Source: Xanthobacter flavus
GTDB taxonomy: Bacteria; Pseudomonadota; Alphaproteobacteria; Rhizobiales; Xanthobacteraceae
NCBI RefSeq assembly: GCF_017875275.1
Contig: NZ_JAGGML010000001.1
Span: forward strand, 3,307,001 to 3,371,000
DNA length: 64,000 nt
Direction: 5' to 3'
Shown: one piece after another, positions 12,757 to 21,310 of the stretch
How the letters are laid out: the number at the start of each line of letters is the position of its first letter
How positions within the stretch are numbered: the stretch's first letter is position 1
Notes under the pieces: generated by a model
What the model saw: only the letters and a program-made list of their open reading frames with translations
The model's database searches: none
What the model was told of the DNA's origin: nothing
Position numbers and translations under genes: made by a program

Positions 12757-13860
12757 CTACCCCTCCACCACTTCCGCCACCCGCTCCGCGATGGCGAGGC
12801 AGCTCGTCAGCCCCGGCGATTCGATGCCGAAGAGGTTCACGAGCCCCGGAACGCCATGCACCGCTGGCCCCTGGATGACGAAATCCGGCGCGCGGCCGTC
12901 CACGCCGGGGATCTTCGGCCGGATGCCGGAATAGCCCGGGGCCAGGTCTTCCTCCCGCACATCCGGCCAATAGCGGCGGATGGAGGCCATCATGGCGGCC
13001 TTGCGGGTGGGATCGACAACGTAGTCCCGCGTGCTGACCCACTCCACATCCGGCCCGAAGCGCCCCTGCCCGCCGAGGTCCAGTGTGAGGTGCGTGCCGA
13101 GGCCGCCAACCTCCGGGACTGGATAGATGAGGCGCGAGAAGGGCACCTTGCGCAGGCAGGTGAAGTAGTTGCCCTTGGCCATGGTCTCCTGCGGCACGAG
13201 ATGGGCGGGCATGCCGGAGATGGCGCGGGCGAGCGCCGGGGCATCGAGCCCGACGGCGTTGACGAACAGCCGGCAGGCGAGCGTCATGGGCTCCGGCCCG
13301 CCGGTGGTGAGCACGACGCCGTCCAGCCCCGCCTCGGCGGCAACAACAGGCGAAGAGAGGGCGAGCATCCCGCCCGCCGCCTCCATATCCCCGAGCAGCG
13401 CAAGCATGAGGCCATGGGAGTCCACGATCCCGGTGGAGGGCGAATGCAGCGCCGCATGGGCGGAAAGGGCCGGCTCCAGCGCCCGCGCCTCCGCCCCGCT
13501 CAGCATCGTCAGATCATCGACGCCGTTGGCCGCCCCGGTCCTGGCGAGCTTTTCGAGATAAGCGACTTCCTCCGGCGTCGCGGCGACGATGAGCTTGCCG
13601 ATGCGCCTGTGGCCCACCCCGTGGCTTTCGCAGAAGGCGTAGAGCATCTCCTTGCCGCGCACGCACAGCTCGGCTTTGAGGCTGCCGGGCTCGTAATAGA
13701 TGCCGGCGTGTATCACCTCCGAATTGCGCGAGGAGGTGCCGGTGCCGATGGCGTCCGCCGCCTCCACCAGCACCACTTCCCGGCCCGCCAGCGCCAGCAC
13801 GCGGGCGATGGCGAGGCTCACGACGCCTGCGCCCGCCACGATGCAGTCCACCTGATCCAT
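12757..13860 (-). CDS. FAD-dependent oxidoreductase, L-2-hydroxyglutarate oxidase/dehydrogenase-like
   Basis: 367 aa, a DAO-fold flavoprotein. The FAD dinucleotide motif [11 protein letters not shown] is at 10-20, the acidic ribose-binding residue is in VVLVEAA, and the family segment [21 protein letters not shown] follows at about 43-63, as in L-2-hydroxyglutarate dehydrogenases (LhgO/L2HGDH). The C-terminus has the FAD-sealing run [16 protein letters not shown]. These enzymes oxidise L-2-hydroxyglutarate to 2-oxoglutarate and repair side products of central metabolism. No csiD or other partner is adjacent, so the exact substrate is not fixed. The gene is monocistronic and convergent with typA across the repeat. 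Confidence 0.8.
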   Translation of the reverse strand: MDQVDCIVAGAGVVSLAIARVLALAGREVVLVEAADAIGTGTSSRNSEVIHAGIYYEPGSLKAELCVRGKEMLYAFCESHGVGHRRIGKLIVAATPEEVAYLEKLARTGAANGVDDLTMLSGAEARALEPALSAHAALHSPSTGIVDSHGLMLALLGDMEAAGGMLALSSPVVAAEAGLDGVVLTTGGPEPMTLACRLFVNAVGLDAPALARAISGMPAHLVPQETMAKGNYFTCLRKVPFSRLIYPVPEVGGLGTHLTLDLGGQGRFGPDVEWVSTRDYVVDPTRKAAMMASIRRYWPDVREEDLAPGYSGIRPKIPGVDGRAPDFVIQGPAVHGVPGLVNLFGIESPGLTSCLAIAERVAEVVEG

Positions 13861-13990
13861 TCAGCTCATCCCGTGATCCTCGGCGGGTACCATAGCGCAG
13901 GCAGGGCCTGCGGGGAGCGGCTTCCTGGAAGTGCTCCAGCCAGCAACTAGTTGCTATCGGCAGGAGGGGCCGCGATGTCCAATCGGGGGC

Positions 13991-14332
13991 ATGATGACGT
14001 CTGCCCCCGCACCCCTCCCCTTTGCCGTAGAGGAAGTCCGCCTCGACCGGGACCGGCGCCGCCTGACCCTCGCCTATGGCGGGACGCGGGCGGAATTCTC
14101 GGCCGAGCGCCTGCGGAGCGCCTGCCGCTGCGCCGCCTGCACGGCGGACCGCGCCCGCGACCGCTTTCCCTCAGCCTTCCCGGGCGTGGCGCTCACCGGC
14201 GTGGAGCCGTTCGGCGCGCACGGCCTGAACCTGACCTTTTCCGACGGCCACAAGCGCGGGGTCTACCCCTTCGCCTATCTCGCGGCGCTGGCCGCGGAAG
14301 CCGCCAACGATCTTCCGGAGATGAACCCATGA
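13991..14332 (+). CDS. DUF971 (GBBH-like N-terminal domain) protein
   Basis: 113 aa from ATG 13991 (a second ATG follows directly at 13994). The single DUF971 / gamma-butyrobetaine-hydroxylase-like N-terminal domain has a Cys group Cys45-x-Cys47-x2-Cys50 (CRCAAC) and the motif SDGHKRGVYPFAYL near the end. Such domains occur in Zn-binding or Fe-S-associated proteins and their biochemical role is unclear. The gene overlaps the next by ATGA, so it is translationally coupled to the AprA-like flavoprotein. A cofactor or cluster-assembly job for that enzyme is an inference from coupling only. Confidence 0.82.
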   Translation: MMTSAPAPLPFAVEEVRLDRDRRRLTLAYGGTRAEFSAERLRSACRCAACTADRARDRFPSAFPGVALTGVEPFGAHGLNLTFSDGHKRGVYPFAYLAALAAEAANDLPEMNP

Positions 14333-16077
14333 GCGCGTTCGACAGCGAGATGAAGACCGAGATCGTCGAGACCGACATCCTCGTCATCGGCGGCGGCACC
14401 GGCGGCCCCATGGCGGCCATCAAGGCCAAGGAGAAGAATCCCGGCCTCAAGGTGGTCCTCATGGAGAAGGCCAATGTGAAGCGCTCCGGCGCGGTCTCCA
14501 TGGGCATGGACGGGCTGAACAACGCCGTCATCCCCGGCTACGCGACCCCCGAGCAATATGTGAAGGAGATCACCGTCGCCAATGACGGCATCGTCCACCA
14601 GAAGGCGGTGATGGCCTATGCGACGGGCTCCTACCCGATGATCCAGTATCTGGATTCCATCGGCGTGAAGTTCGAGAAGGACGGCTCCGGCGAATACAAT
14701 GTCCGCAAGGTCCACCACATGGGCACCTACGTGCTGCCCATGCCGGAAGGCCACCACGTCAAGAAGGCGCTCTACCGCCAGCTGCGCAAGCATCAGGTGC
14801 TGGTGACAAACCGCTACATGGCCACCCGCCTCTTGACCGGCACGGACGGCCGCGTCGCCGGTGCCATCGGGGTGAACACCCGCACCGGCGAGTTCCTGGT
14901 GATCCGCGCCAAGGCTGTGGTGCTGGCCTGCGGCGCCGCCGGCCGCCTTGGCCTGCCGGCCTCCGGCTATCTCTTCGGCACCTACGAGAACCCCGCGAAC
15001 TGCGGCGACGGCTACGCCATGGCCTATCATGCCGGCGCGGGCCTCGCGAACCTCGAGTGCTACCAGATCAACCCGCTCATCAAGGATTACAACGGCCCGG
15101 CCTGCGCCTATGTCACCGGCCCGTTCGGCGGCTACACCGCCAACAACAAGGGTGAGCGCTTCATCGAGTGCGACTACTGGTCGGGCCAGATGATGAAGGA
15201 ATTCTACGGCGAGCTGCTGAGCGGCAACGGCCCGGTCTTCCTCAACATGACCCACCTCGCCGAGGAGACCATCTCCGAGATCGAGACCATCCTCCACTCC
15301 AACGAGCGGCCCTCGCGCGGCCGGTTCCACGAGAACCGGGGCACCAACTATCGCGAGAAGATGGTGGAGATGCACATCTCCGAGATCGGCTTCTGCTCCG
15401 GCCATTCGGCCTCGGGCGTGTGGGTGGACGAGAATGCCCGCACCACCGTGCCCGGCCTCTATGCCGCCGGCGACATGGCGAGCGTGCCGCACAATTACAT
15501 GCTCGGTGCCTTCGTGAACGGCGGCATCGCGGGTGAGGATGCGGCGGACTATTGCGCCTCCACCGATCTGCCCGTCTATGACGCCGCCGACGTGGCCTGC
15601 GAGCAGGCCCGCGTGATGGCGCCCACCCGTCGCGATGACGGACTTACTCCCTTCGAGATGGAGTACAAGGCCCGCCGCCTCGTGAACGACTATCTCCAGC
15701 CGCCGAAGGTGACGGCCAAGTACAAGATCGGCCAGGCCCGGCTCGCCGAGGTGCGCGACGATCTTTCGGCCCTGTGCGTGAAGGATCCGCATGAATTGAT
15801 GCGGGCGCTGGAGCTGCAATCCATCCTCGATTGCGCCGACATGGCCGCCGCCGCCTCGCTCTACCGCACCGAGAGCCGGTGGGGCCTCTACCACTGGCGC
15901 GTCGATCACCCCGCCACCGACAACGAGAACTGGTTCTGCCACACCCTCCTCTACAAGGACGAGATGGGCCGCATGGCGCACAAGAAGCGCGCGGTGGACC
16001 CCTATGTCGTCGAGATCGATGAGGACGAGATGGGCGCCTACCACCAGCTGCGCACGCCGGCCATCGCCGCTGAGTGA
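14329..16077 (+). CDS. AprA-like fumarate reductase/succinate dehydrogenase-family flavoprotein
   Basis: 582 aa. The FAD site VIGGGTGGPMAA (19-30) opens the protein; the SMGMDGLNNA segment, the capping-domain region and LYAAGDMASVPHNYMLGAFVNGG follow, as in adenylylsulfate reductase alpha chains and their relatives. The very tight pairing with a two-cluster ferredoxin repeats the AprAB architecture. True dissimilatory APS reductase is usually found with sat, qmo or dsr genes, none of which are here, so this is better called an AprA-like protein of unknown substrate. The start ATG overlaps the DUF971 stop (ATGA) and the AprB-like gene follows 30 nt later. Confidence 0.82.
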   Translation: MSAFDSEMKTEIVETDILVIGGGTGGPMAAIKAKEKNPGLKVVLMEKANVKRSGAVSMGMDGLNNAVIPGYATPEQYVKEITVANDGIVHQKAVMAYATGSYPMIQYLDSIGVKFEKDGSGEYNVRKVHHMGTYVLPMPEGHHVKKALYRQLRKHQVLVTNRYMATRLLTGTDGRVAGAIGVNTRTGEFLVIRAKAVVLACGAAGRLGLPASGYLFGTYENPANCGDGYAMAYHAGAGLANLECYQINPLIKDYNGPACAYVTGPFGGYTANNKGERFIECDYWSGQMMKEFYGELLSGNGPVFLNMTHLAEETISEIETILHSNERPSRGRFHENRGTNYREKMVEMHISEIGFCSGHSASGVWVDENARTTVPGLYAAGDMASVPHNYMLGAFVNGGIAGEDAADYCASTDLPVYDAADVACEQARVMAPTRRDDGLTPFEMEYKARRLVNDYLQPPKVTAKYKIGQARLAEVRDDLSALCVKDPHELMRALELQSILDCADMAAAASLYRTESRWGLYHWRVDHPATDNENWFCHTLLYKDEMGRMAHKKRAVDPYVVEIDEDEMGAYHQLRTPAIAAE

Positions 16078-16107
16078 GCCTCACACCCCGAATTCCGGAG
16101 CTGCCCC

Positions 16108-16341
16108 ATGCCTTTCGCCAATCACACCACCTCCGTGCCCGTGACCGTCGATGACGACAAGTGCATCGCCGAGAAGGGCTGCCGCGTCTGCATCGACGTG
16201 TGCCCCCTCGACGTGCTCGCCATCAACCCGGCCTCGGGCAAGGCGCACATGAAGTATGACGAGTGCTGGTATTGCATGCCGTGCGAGGTGGATTGCCCCA
16301 CCGGCGCGGTGAAGGTCGAAATCCCCTATCTGCTGCGGTGA
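16108..16341 (+). CDS. AprB-like 2x[4Fe-4S] ferredoxin
   Basis: 77 aa. Two clusters are visible: Cys19/25/28/32 (Cx5Cx2Cx3CP, the longer first spacing typical of AprB) and Cys53/56/59/63 (Cx2Cx2Cx3CP, in CWYCMPCEVDCP). It lacks the long C-terminal tail that genuine AprB wraps round AprA, ending at IPYLLR. It should carry electrons to or from the preceding flavoprotein. Same operon, with the HEAT-repeat gene starting 5 nt after its stop. Confidence 0.88.
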   Translation: MPFANHTTSVPVTVDDDKCIAEKGCRVCIDVCPLDVLAINPASGKAHMKYDECWYCMPCEVDCPTGAVKVEIPYLLR

Positions 16342-16346
16342 GCGCC

Positions 16347-17318
16347 ATGGCCATCTTCGACGATTTCGACGACGATCTCGACGCCGTGGCGGATCGCGCC
16401 CGCGACCCCGATGCCGGCATCCGCCGCGTGGCCATGCTGGGTCTCGCCGAGAGCGTGGACCCGGGCGCGGTGGACCTGCTGCTCGCCGGCCTGAAGGACG
16501 CCGATGCCGGCGTGCGGGAAGCCGCCGCCAAGTCCCTGGACGAGCATTCCGGCCTGCCGGCCGCCCTCGGCCTCATCGATGCCCTGGACGACGCGGAGGA
16601 GGCGGTGCGCCTCGCGGCTGCCGAGAGCCTCGCCGACAAGAAGGAGCCGGCCTCCGCCCCCCGCCTCATCGAGCGGGCACAGGAGACGGGCGGTGCGTGC
16701 TCGGCCTTCGTCCGCGCCTCGGCGCTCCGGGCGCTGCGCGACATGCAGGACCCCTCGGCCATGCCGGTGGCTCTTGCCGCCCTCACCGACCCGGAGATCG
16801 CCGTGCGGCGCGAGGCGCTGGGCGTTCTCGGCTATCTGAAGGCGGATGCCGCGCTCCCCGCGCTGCTGCTCGCCGCCACCGACCCGGAAGCGGCAGTGCG
16901 ACGGGCGGTGATGGCGGCCCTCGTGTTCGTGAAGAGCGGCACGGCGGGCGTGCCCGCGCTCATCGCCGGGCTCAAGGACGGCCACTGGCAGGTGCGTGAG
17001 GAAGCCGCCTATTCCATCGGCAAGGCCAAGATCCAGGAGGCGGTGGCCCCCCTGATCGTCGCCGCCAATGACGACGCCTGGCAGGTCAAGGCCAAGGCCG
17101 TGAACGCGCTCGGCAAGCTGAAGGCCCGCGCCGCCGTGCCCGTTGTTGCCGAAGCGCTGGGCGACCAGTTGTCCAACGTCCGCAAGGAGGCCGCCGCGGC
17201 GCTGGGCGAGATCGCCGATCCCGCCGCCGTGCCCGCGCTCGAAGCCGTCTATGACGATCCCGACCCGGACGTGCGCAAGCTGGTGCGCTGGGCCATCGAC
17301 CGCTGCCGCGCGGCCTGA
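16347..17318 (+). CDS. HEAT-repeat (PBS-lyase-like) scaffold protein
   Basis: 323 aa formed of about nine 30-residue HEAT repeats (for example DPDAGIRRVAMLGLAESVDP, DPEIAVRREALGVLGYLKAD, DDAWQVKAKAVNALGKLKAR and DPDPDVRKLVRWAIDRC). ATG 16347 was chosen; an in-frame GTG overlapping the ferredoxin stop (16338) is possible. HEAT proteins of this type act as scaffolds or, in phycobilisome systems, as chromophore lyases. Fixed linkage to the AprAB-like pair suggests help with assembly or docking. There are no catalytic signatures. Confidence 0.85.
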   Translation: MAIFDDFDDDLDAVADRARDPDAGIRRVAMLGLAESVDPGAVDLLLAGLKDADAGVREAAAKSLDEHSGLPAALGLIDALDDAEEAVRLAAAESLADKKEPASAPRLIERAQETGGACSAFVRASALRALRDMQDPSAMPVALAALTDPEIAVRREALGVLGYLKADAALPALLLAATDPEAAVRRAVMAALVFVKSGTAGVPALIAGLKDGHWQVREEAAYSIGKAKIQEAVAPLIVAANDDAWQVKAKAVNALGKLKARAAVPVVAEALGDQLSNVRKEAAAALGEIADPAAVPALEAVYDDPDPDVRKLVRWAIDRCRAA

Positions 17319-17438
17319 GTCGATCGGCTCTGTGGCACCCCGGCCTGCGCCCGGTCATGAAACCGAACCGGGCCGGCCGTACTTCTCCAATCTGAGCCGG
17401 AGCGCCAGAGTGCTCCGGCAGAGCGGGAGAAGGCGCCG

Positions 17439-19079
17439 ATGGCGGAGCAGGAACTGGCGGAGCAGGAACGCGAGCGGCTGAAGACCGGGCCTGTGTGGTG
17501 GCAGTCCGGCGTGGTCTACCAGATCTATCCCCGCTCGTTTCAGGATTCGAACGGCGACGGGGTGGGCGACATTCCGGGCATCATCTCCCGGCTTCCCTAT
17601 CTCGCCGACCTTGGCGTCGATGCCATCTGGATCTCCCCCATCTATCCCTCGCCCATGGCCGATTTCGGCTATGACGTGGCCGATTACACCGCCATCCATC
17701 CCCTGTTCGGGACGCTCGATGACTTCGACCGGCTGGTTGAGGAAGCCCATGCGCGGGGGCTGAAGATCATCCTCGATTTCGTGCCCAACCACTCCTCGCA
17801 GGAGCATCCGTGGTTCAAGGCGTCGCGCTCGTCCAAGGACGACCCCAAGCGCGACTGGTACATCTGGCGCGATCCCGGCCCGGATGGCGGCCCGCCCAAC
17901 AACTGGCTTTCGGAATTCGGCGGCAGCGGCTGGGAATATGACGAGGCCAGCGGCCAGTATTACTACCACGCCTTCCTGAAGGAGCAGCCGGACCTCAACT
18001 GGCGCAATCCGGACGTGGTGAAAGCCATGCACGACGCCCTGCGCTTCTGGATGGACCGGGGTGTGGACGGCTTCCGCATCGATGCGCTCTGGCACGTCAT
18101 CAAGGATGCGGAGTTTAGGGACAATCCGGCCAACCCGGATTTCCGCGAAGGCATGAACCCCCATTCCGCTCTCACGCACATCTACACCGGCGACCGGCCG
18201 GAGGTGATGGACGTGATCGCCGGCTTCCGCGACCTCGCCGATTCCTATGACGGCGACCGGGTGCTGATCGGCGAGGCCTATCTGCCGCTCCACCGCATCG
18301 CCGCCTATTACGGCGAGGACGGGCGTGGCGTGCATCTGCCGTTCAACTTCACGCTGCTGGCGGCGCCGTGGAACGCCGCGGAACTGGCGCCGCTGATCGC
18401 CGCCTATGAAGCCGCCATCCCGGAGGGCGGCTGGCCCAACTGGGTGCTCTCCAACCATGATCGCCCCCGTGTGGTTGGCAGGCTGGGGCCGGATCAGGCC
18501 CGGGTGGCGGCCATGCTGCTGCTGACGCTCCGGGGCACGCCGACGCTCTATTACGGCGACGAGATCGGCATGTCGCAGGTGTCCATCCCGCCCGAGCGGG
18601 TGCAGGACCCCTTCGAGAAGAATGTCCCCGGCCTCGGCCTCGGCCGCGACGGCGCCCGCACGCCCATGCAGTGGGACGACGGCCCCTTCGCCGGCTTCTC
18701 CACGGTGGAGCCGTGGCTGCCTTTGGCGGACGATTTCACCGAGGTGAACGTGAAGCGGGAGCAGGGGCAGGCGGCCTCAATGCTCACGCTGACCCGCGCG
18801 CTGCTGGCCCTGCGACGGGCGCACCCGGCGTTGTCCGTGGGCTTGTGGTCGCCCGTGGCGGCGGTGGGCGATCTCGTCGCCTATCTCAGGCAGGGGGAGG
18901 GGGAGGCGATGCTGGTGGCGCTGAATCTCGGCGGCGATCCGCTGTCGGCAACGCTACCGGGAGCGGTGGGTGGGGGTCGCCTCCTGCTCTCGACCTTCTG
19001 CGATCGGGCGGAGGAACGGGTGGGCGACGCCATCGATCTGCGGCCCAATGAGGGCATCGTCGTGCAGCTGGCGCCCTGA
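17439..19079 (+). CDS. GH13 alpha-glucosidase / oligo-1,6-glucosidase
   Basis: 546 aa. It begins with a short polar stretch and then WWQSGVVYQIYPRSFQDSNGDGVGD, the typical opening of the GH13 glucosidase subfamily. The (beta/alpha)8 catalytic residues are visible: nucleophile Asp215 (DGFRIDAL), acid/base Glu279 (LIGEAY) and transition-state Asp341 (SNHDRPR). VPNHSS (115-120) is conserved region I. A C-terminal all-beta domain follows. There is no signal peptide, so it acts on cytoplasmic oligosaccharides such as isomaltose, maltose or sucrose. GGGAGAAGG precedes the ATG. No sugar transporter is adjacent. Confidence 0.92.
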   Translation: MAEQELAEQERERLKTGPVWWQSGVVYQIYPRSFQDSNGDGVGDIPGIISRLPYLADLGVDAIWISPIYPSPMADFGYDVADYTAIHPLFGTLDDFDRLVEEAHARGLKIILDFVPNHSSQEHPWFKASRSSKDDPKRDWYIWRDPGPDGGPPNNWLSEFGGSGWEYDEASGQYYYHAFLKEQPDLNWRNPDVVKAMHDALRFWMDRGVDGFRIDALWHVIKDAEFRDNPANPDFREGMNPHSALTHIYTGDRPEVMDVIAGFRDLADSYDGDRVLIGEAYLPLHRIAAYYGEDGRGVHLPFNFTLLAAPWNAAELAPLIAAYEAAIPEGGWPNWVLSNHDRPRVVGRLGPDQARVAAMLLLTLRGTPTLYYGDEIGMSQVSIPPERVQDPFEKNVPGLGLGRDGARTPMQWDDGPFAGFSTVEPWLPLADDFTEVNVKREQGQAASMLTLTRALLALRRAHPALSVGLWSPVAAVGDLVAYLRQGEGEAMLVALNLGGDPLSATLPGAVGGGRLLLSTFCDRAEERVGDAIDLRPNEGIVVQLAP

Positions 19080-19082
19080 ACG

Positions 19083-19111
19083 AAAAGGGGCGGCCTGACG
19101 AGGCCGCCCCT
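19083..19111 (-). terminator. Terminator of the dctP-like gene
   Basis: An 11-bp GC stem (19086-19096 with 19101-19111, loop GACG) is followed on the minus strand by TTTTCGTT, 24 nt past the TRAP binding-protein stop. It lies between convergent genes and may serve both. Confidence 0.75.
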
Positions 19112-19134
19112 ATCGATCTCAGCGGGTTCGGGAC

Positions 19135-20166
19135 TCAGGAGAGCTGGCCGGTGTACTTCTCCAGCGTGGCCCAGGCTTCGTCGCCATACTTGCCCTTCCA
19201 CTCGGCGTAGAAGCCGGCCTTGCGCAGTTGGTCGCGGAAGCTGTCCACCTTCGGCTCGTTGAAGGCGAGGCCCTTCTCCGCCAGCTCCTTGCGCAGGGAA
19301 TTGTTGAGGGCGAACACGTCGTCGCGCTGCTTGAGGCCGGCGTCGTTGATGTTCTTCGCCACGATGGCGCGCAGGTCTTCGGGCAGCTTCTCGAACGCGC
19401 GACGGTTGGCGAGGAACCAGAAGCCGTCCCACATGTGGTTGGTGAGGGAGCAGTATTTCTGCACCTCATAGAGCTTCGCCGTGGCGATGATGGCGAGCGG
19501 GTTTTCCTGCGCGTCCACCGCCCGCGTCTGCAGCGCGGTGTAGACCTCGGCGAAGTTGAGCGAGGCGGGCGCGCTGTCGAACGCCTTGAACATGGAGGTC
19601 CACAGCGGGGAGACCGGCACGCGGATCTTCAGGCCCTTGAGGTCGGCCGCCGTCTCGATGGGCTTGGTGGAGGTGGTGATCTGGCGGAAGCCGTTGTCCC
19701 AGATCTTGTCCATGGCGACGATGCCGGCCTTGGCAATCTGCCCGCGCACATAGGTGCCGAGGTCGCCATCCATGGCCTTCCAGACGGTGGCGTAGTCCGG
19801 GAAGGCGAAGCCGATGCCGCTGATGGAGGCGTTGGGCACCAGCGTCGAGAGGATCAGCGGCGACAGCGTGAAGAACTCGATGGCGCCCGAGCGGATCTGG
19901 CTCAGCATGTCGGTGTCGCCGCCGAGCTGGCTGGAGGGGAAGATGCTGATCTCGACCCGGCCCTTGGTCTCGGCCTTGATCTTCGCTGCCATCTCCTGCG
20001 CGCGCACGTTCATGGGATGCGTGACAGGCAGGTTGTTGGCGTATTTGTAGGCGAATTCGGCGCTCTGCGCCCGCGCGACGGTGGGGGCGAACAGGGCCGG
20101 GGCGATCGCGCCGGTCAGCGCCGTGGCAGCGCTCGCCTTGATGAGGGTGCGGCGGGTCAGCGTCAT
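19135..20166 (-). CDS. TRAP transporter substrate-binding protein (DctP family)
   Basis: 343 aa from an ATG with AAGGAGG upstream. The N-terminus MTLTRRTLIKASAA is a twin-arginine signal, with cleavage likely after ARAQ (about 34). The mature part is a DctP fold: the helix-rich opening FAYKYANNLPVTHPMN, the Arg-bearing KIRVP that usually salt-bridges a substrate carboxylate, and NFAEVYTALQTRAVDAQENP. These proteins collect organic acids in the periplasm for DctQM. No dctQ or dctM gene is adjacent, so it is an orphan component that must use permease subunits encoded elsewhere. It is divergent from an IclR regulator with shared operators. Confidence 0.92.
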   Translation of the reverse strand: MTLTRRTLIKASAATALTGAIAPALFAPTVARAQSAEFAYKYANNLPVTHPMNVRAQEMAAKIKAETKGRVEISIFPSSQLGGDTDMLSQIRSGAIEFFTLSPLILSTLVPNASISGIGFAFPDYATVWKAMDGDLGTYVRGQIAKAGIVAMDKIWDNGFRQITTSTKPIETAADLKGLKIRVPVSPLWTSMFKAFDSAPASLNFAEVYTALQTRAVDAQENPLAIIATAKLYEVQKYCSLTNHMWDGFWFLANRRAFEKLPEDLRAIVAKNINDAGLKQRDDVFALNNSLRKELAEKGLAFNEPKVDSFRDQLRKAGFYAEWKGKYGDEAWATLEKYTGQLS

Positions 20167-20237
20167 CGGTGTTCCTCCTTGCGGCCGTTTCGCGCGGCGC
20201 CCCGACTGGCTCCGGCCCGGCCCGACTGGTTTCCATG

Positions 20238-20254
20238 GGTCCAATATATGGACC
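20238..20254. promoter_or_regulatory. Candidate IclR operator 1
   Basis: A perfect 6-5-6 inverted repeat, GGTCCA (20238-20243) and TGGACC (20249-20254) around ATATA, lies 72 nt upstream of the dctP-like ATG. A near-identical site sits at the other end of the same intergenic region. Confidence 0.7.
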
Positions 20255-20358
20255 TCTTTTCCCGCCGCCCATGCTGGCCCGCTTGTGGCTATTTCGCAAG
20301 CAGATTATGGTCCCTTCGGATGCCGCGCGGCGGCAGTCCCAATTCGCCAGATAAATCA

Positions 20359-20375
20359 GGTCCATATTCTGGATC
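20359..20375. promoter_or_regulatory. Candidate IclR operator 2
   Basis: GGTCCA (20359-20364), 5 nt, TGGATC (20370-20375): one mismatch from operator 1. It ends 12 nt before the iclR start codon, fitting autorepression of the regulator gene. Confidence 0.65.
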
Positions 20376-20387
20376 GAGGGAGCGCGC

Positions 20388-21284
20388 GTGGCAGGGGGAT
20401 TGAAGGCGCCCGCCGCCGGAACGACCGGGCCGCAGCATGCGTCGGGCGCCAGCCCCGACGCCGCGCCCGAGGCGACCGGCGGCACCCAGAGCATCGAGCG
20501 CGCGGTGGCGCTGCTGATGCTGGTGGGTCGCGCCGGGGCGGAGGGCGCCCGTCTCGCCGATCTCGTGGCCAGTTCCGGCCTGTCCAAGCCCACCGTGCGG
20601 CGCGTCTTGCTGGCGTTGGTGCGCGCCGGGCTGGTGGACCAGGACGAGGCGACCCGCCGCTATCATGTGGGGCCCGAGGCCTATGTGCTCGGCACGCTGG
20701 CCGCCCCGCGCTTCGGCATCCATGCCCTCGCCCTCGACGGCCTCTCCCGCATCGCCCGCCAGAGCGGCGACTGCGCCTTTCTCTCCGTGCCGCGTGGGAC
20801 GTTCTCCGTGTGCCTGCACCGCGAGGAGGGCACCTGGCCCATCCGCACCCATGTGCTGCAGGCCGGCGACCGGCATCCCCTCGGCATCGGCGCCGGCGGG
20901 CTGGCCATCCTCGCCGCGCTCCCTGAGTCCGAGGCGGCACGGATCGTCGAGGCGAATGCTGCGGCGCTCGCGGGCTATCCCGGCTATTCCCCCGATCTGC
21001 TGCGACGCGCCATGGGCGATACCCGCGCGCGCGGGTATGCGCTCAATCCCGGCCTCTATGTCGCCGGCTCGTGGGGCATCGGCGTGCCGGTGATCGGTCC
21101 GGACGGGCGTCCCCTCGCGGCTTTGTCGCTCGCCGCCATCGAGAGCCGTCTCGGCGCGGAGCGGCAGAAGGAACTGGTGCCGCTGCTCCAGCGCGAAGCC
21201 GCCGCGCTGGAGGCGAAGCTCGGCGGCAGCGAGCGTGGTCCGCCGCAACGCCCGGCCCGTTCCATGGCCCGCCCGGCCCCCTGA
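20388..21284 (+). CDS. IclR-family transcriptional regulator
   Basis: 298 aa starting at a GTG with GAGGGA upstream. After a disordered Ala/Gly-rich head (1-33), a winged helix-turn-helix spans about 34-95 (SIERAVALLMLV, GLSKPTVRRVLLALVRAGLV). A C-terminal IclR effector domain runs to about 275 (HPLGIGAGGLAILAALPE, GWGIGVPVIGPDGRPLAALSLAA-like segment). IclR proteins sense small organic or aromatic acids and usually control the adjacent catabolic genes. Divergence from the TRAP binding protein, with the acyl-CoA ligase and SDR downstream, makes these the likely targets. Confidence 0.93.
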   Translation: MAGGLKAPAAGTTGPQHASGASPDAAPEATGGTQSIERAVALLMLVGRAGAEGARLADLVASSGLSKPTVRRVLLALVRAGLVDQDEATRRYHVGPEAYVLGTLAAPRFGIHALALDGLSRIARQSGDCAFLSVPRGTFSVCLHREEGTWPIRTHVLQAGDRHPLGIGAGGLAILAALPESEAARIVEANAAALAGYPGYSPDLLRRAMGDTRARGYALNPGLYVAGSWGIGVPVIGPDGRPLAALSLAAIESRLGAERQKELVPLLQREAAALEAKLGGSERGPPQRPARSMARPAP

Positions 21285-21310
21285 CCGTTTCCGATCCCGG
21301 AGTGAAGCGA

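Noticed and set aside
13975..13977. ATG nearest the AGGAGG at 13962 as the DUF971 start
   Set aside because: It is in another frame, whose product up to 14.3 kb has no similarity. The DUF971 frame starts at 13991.
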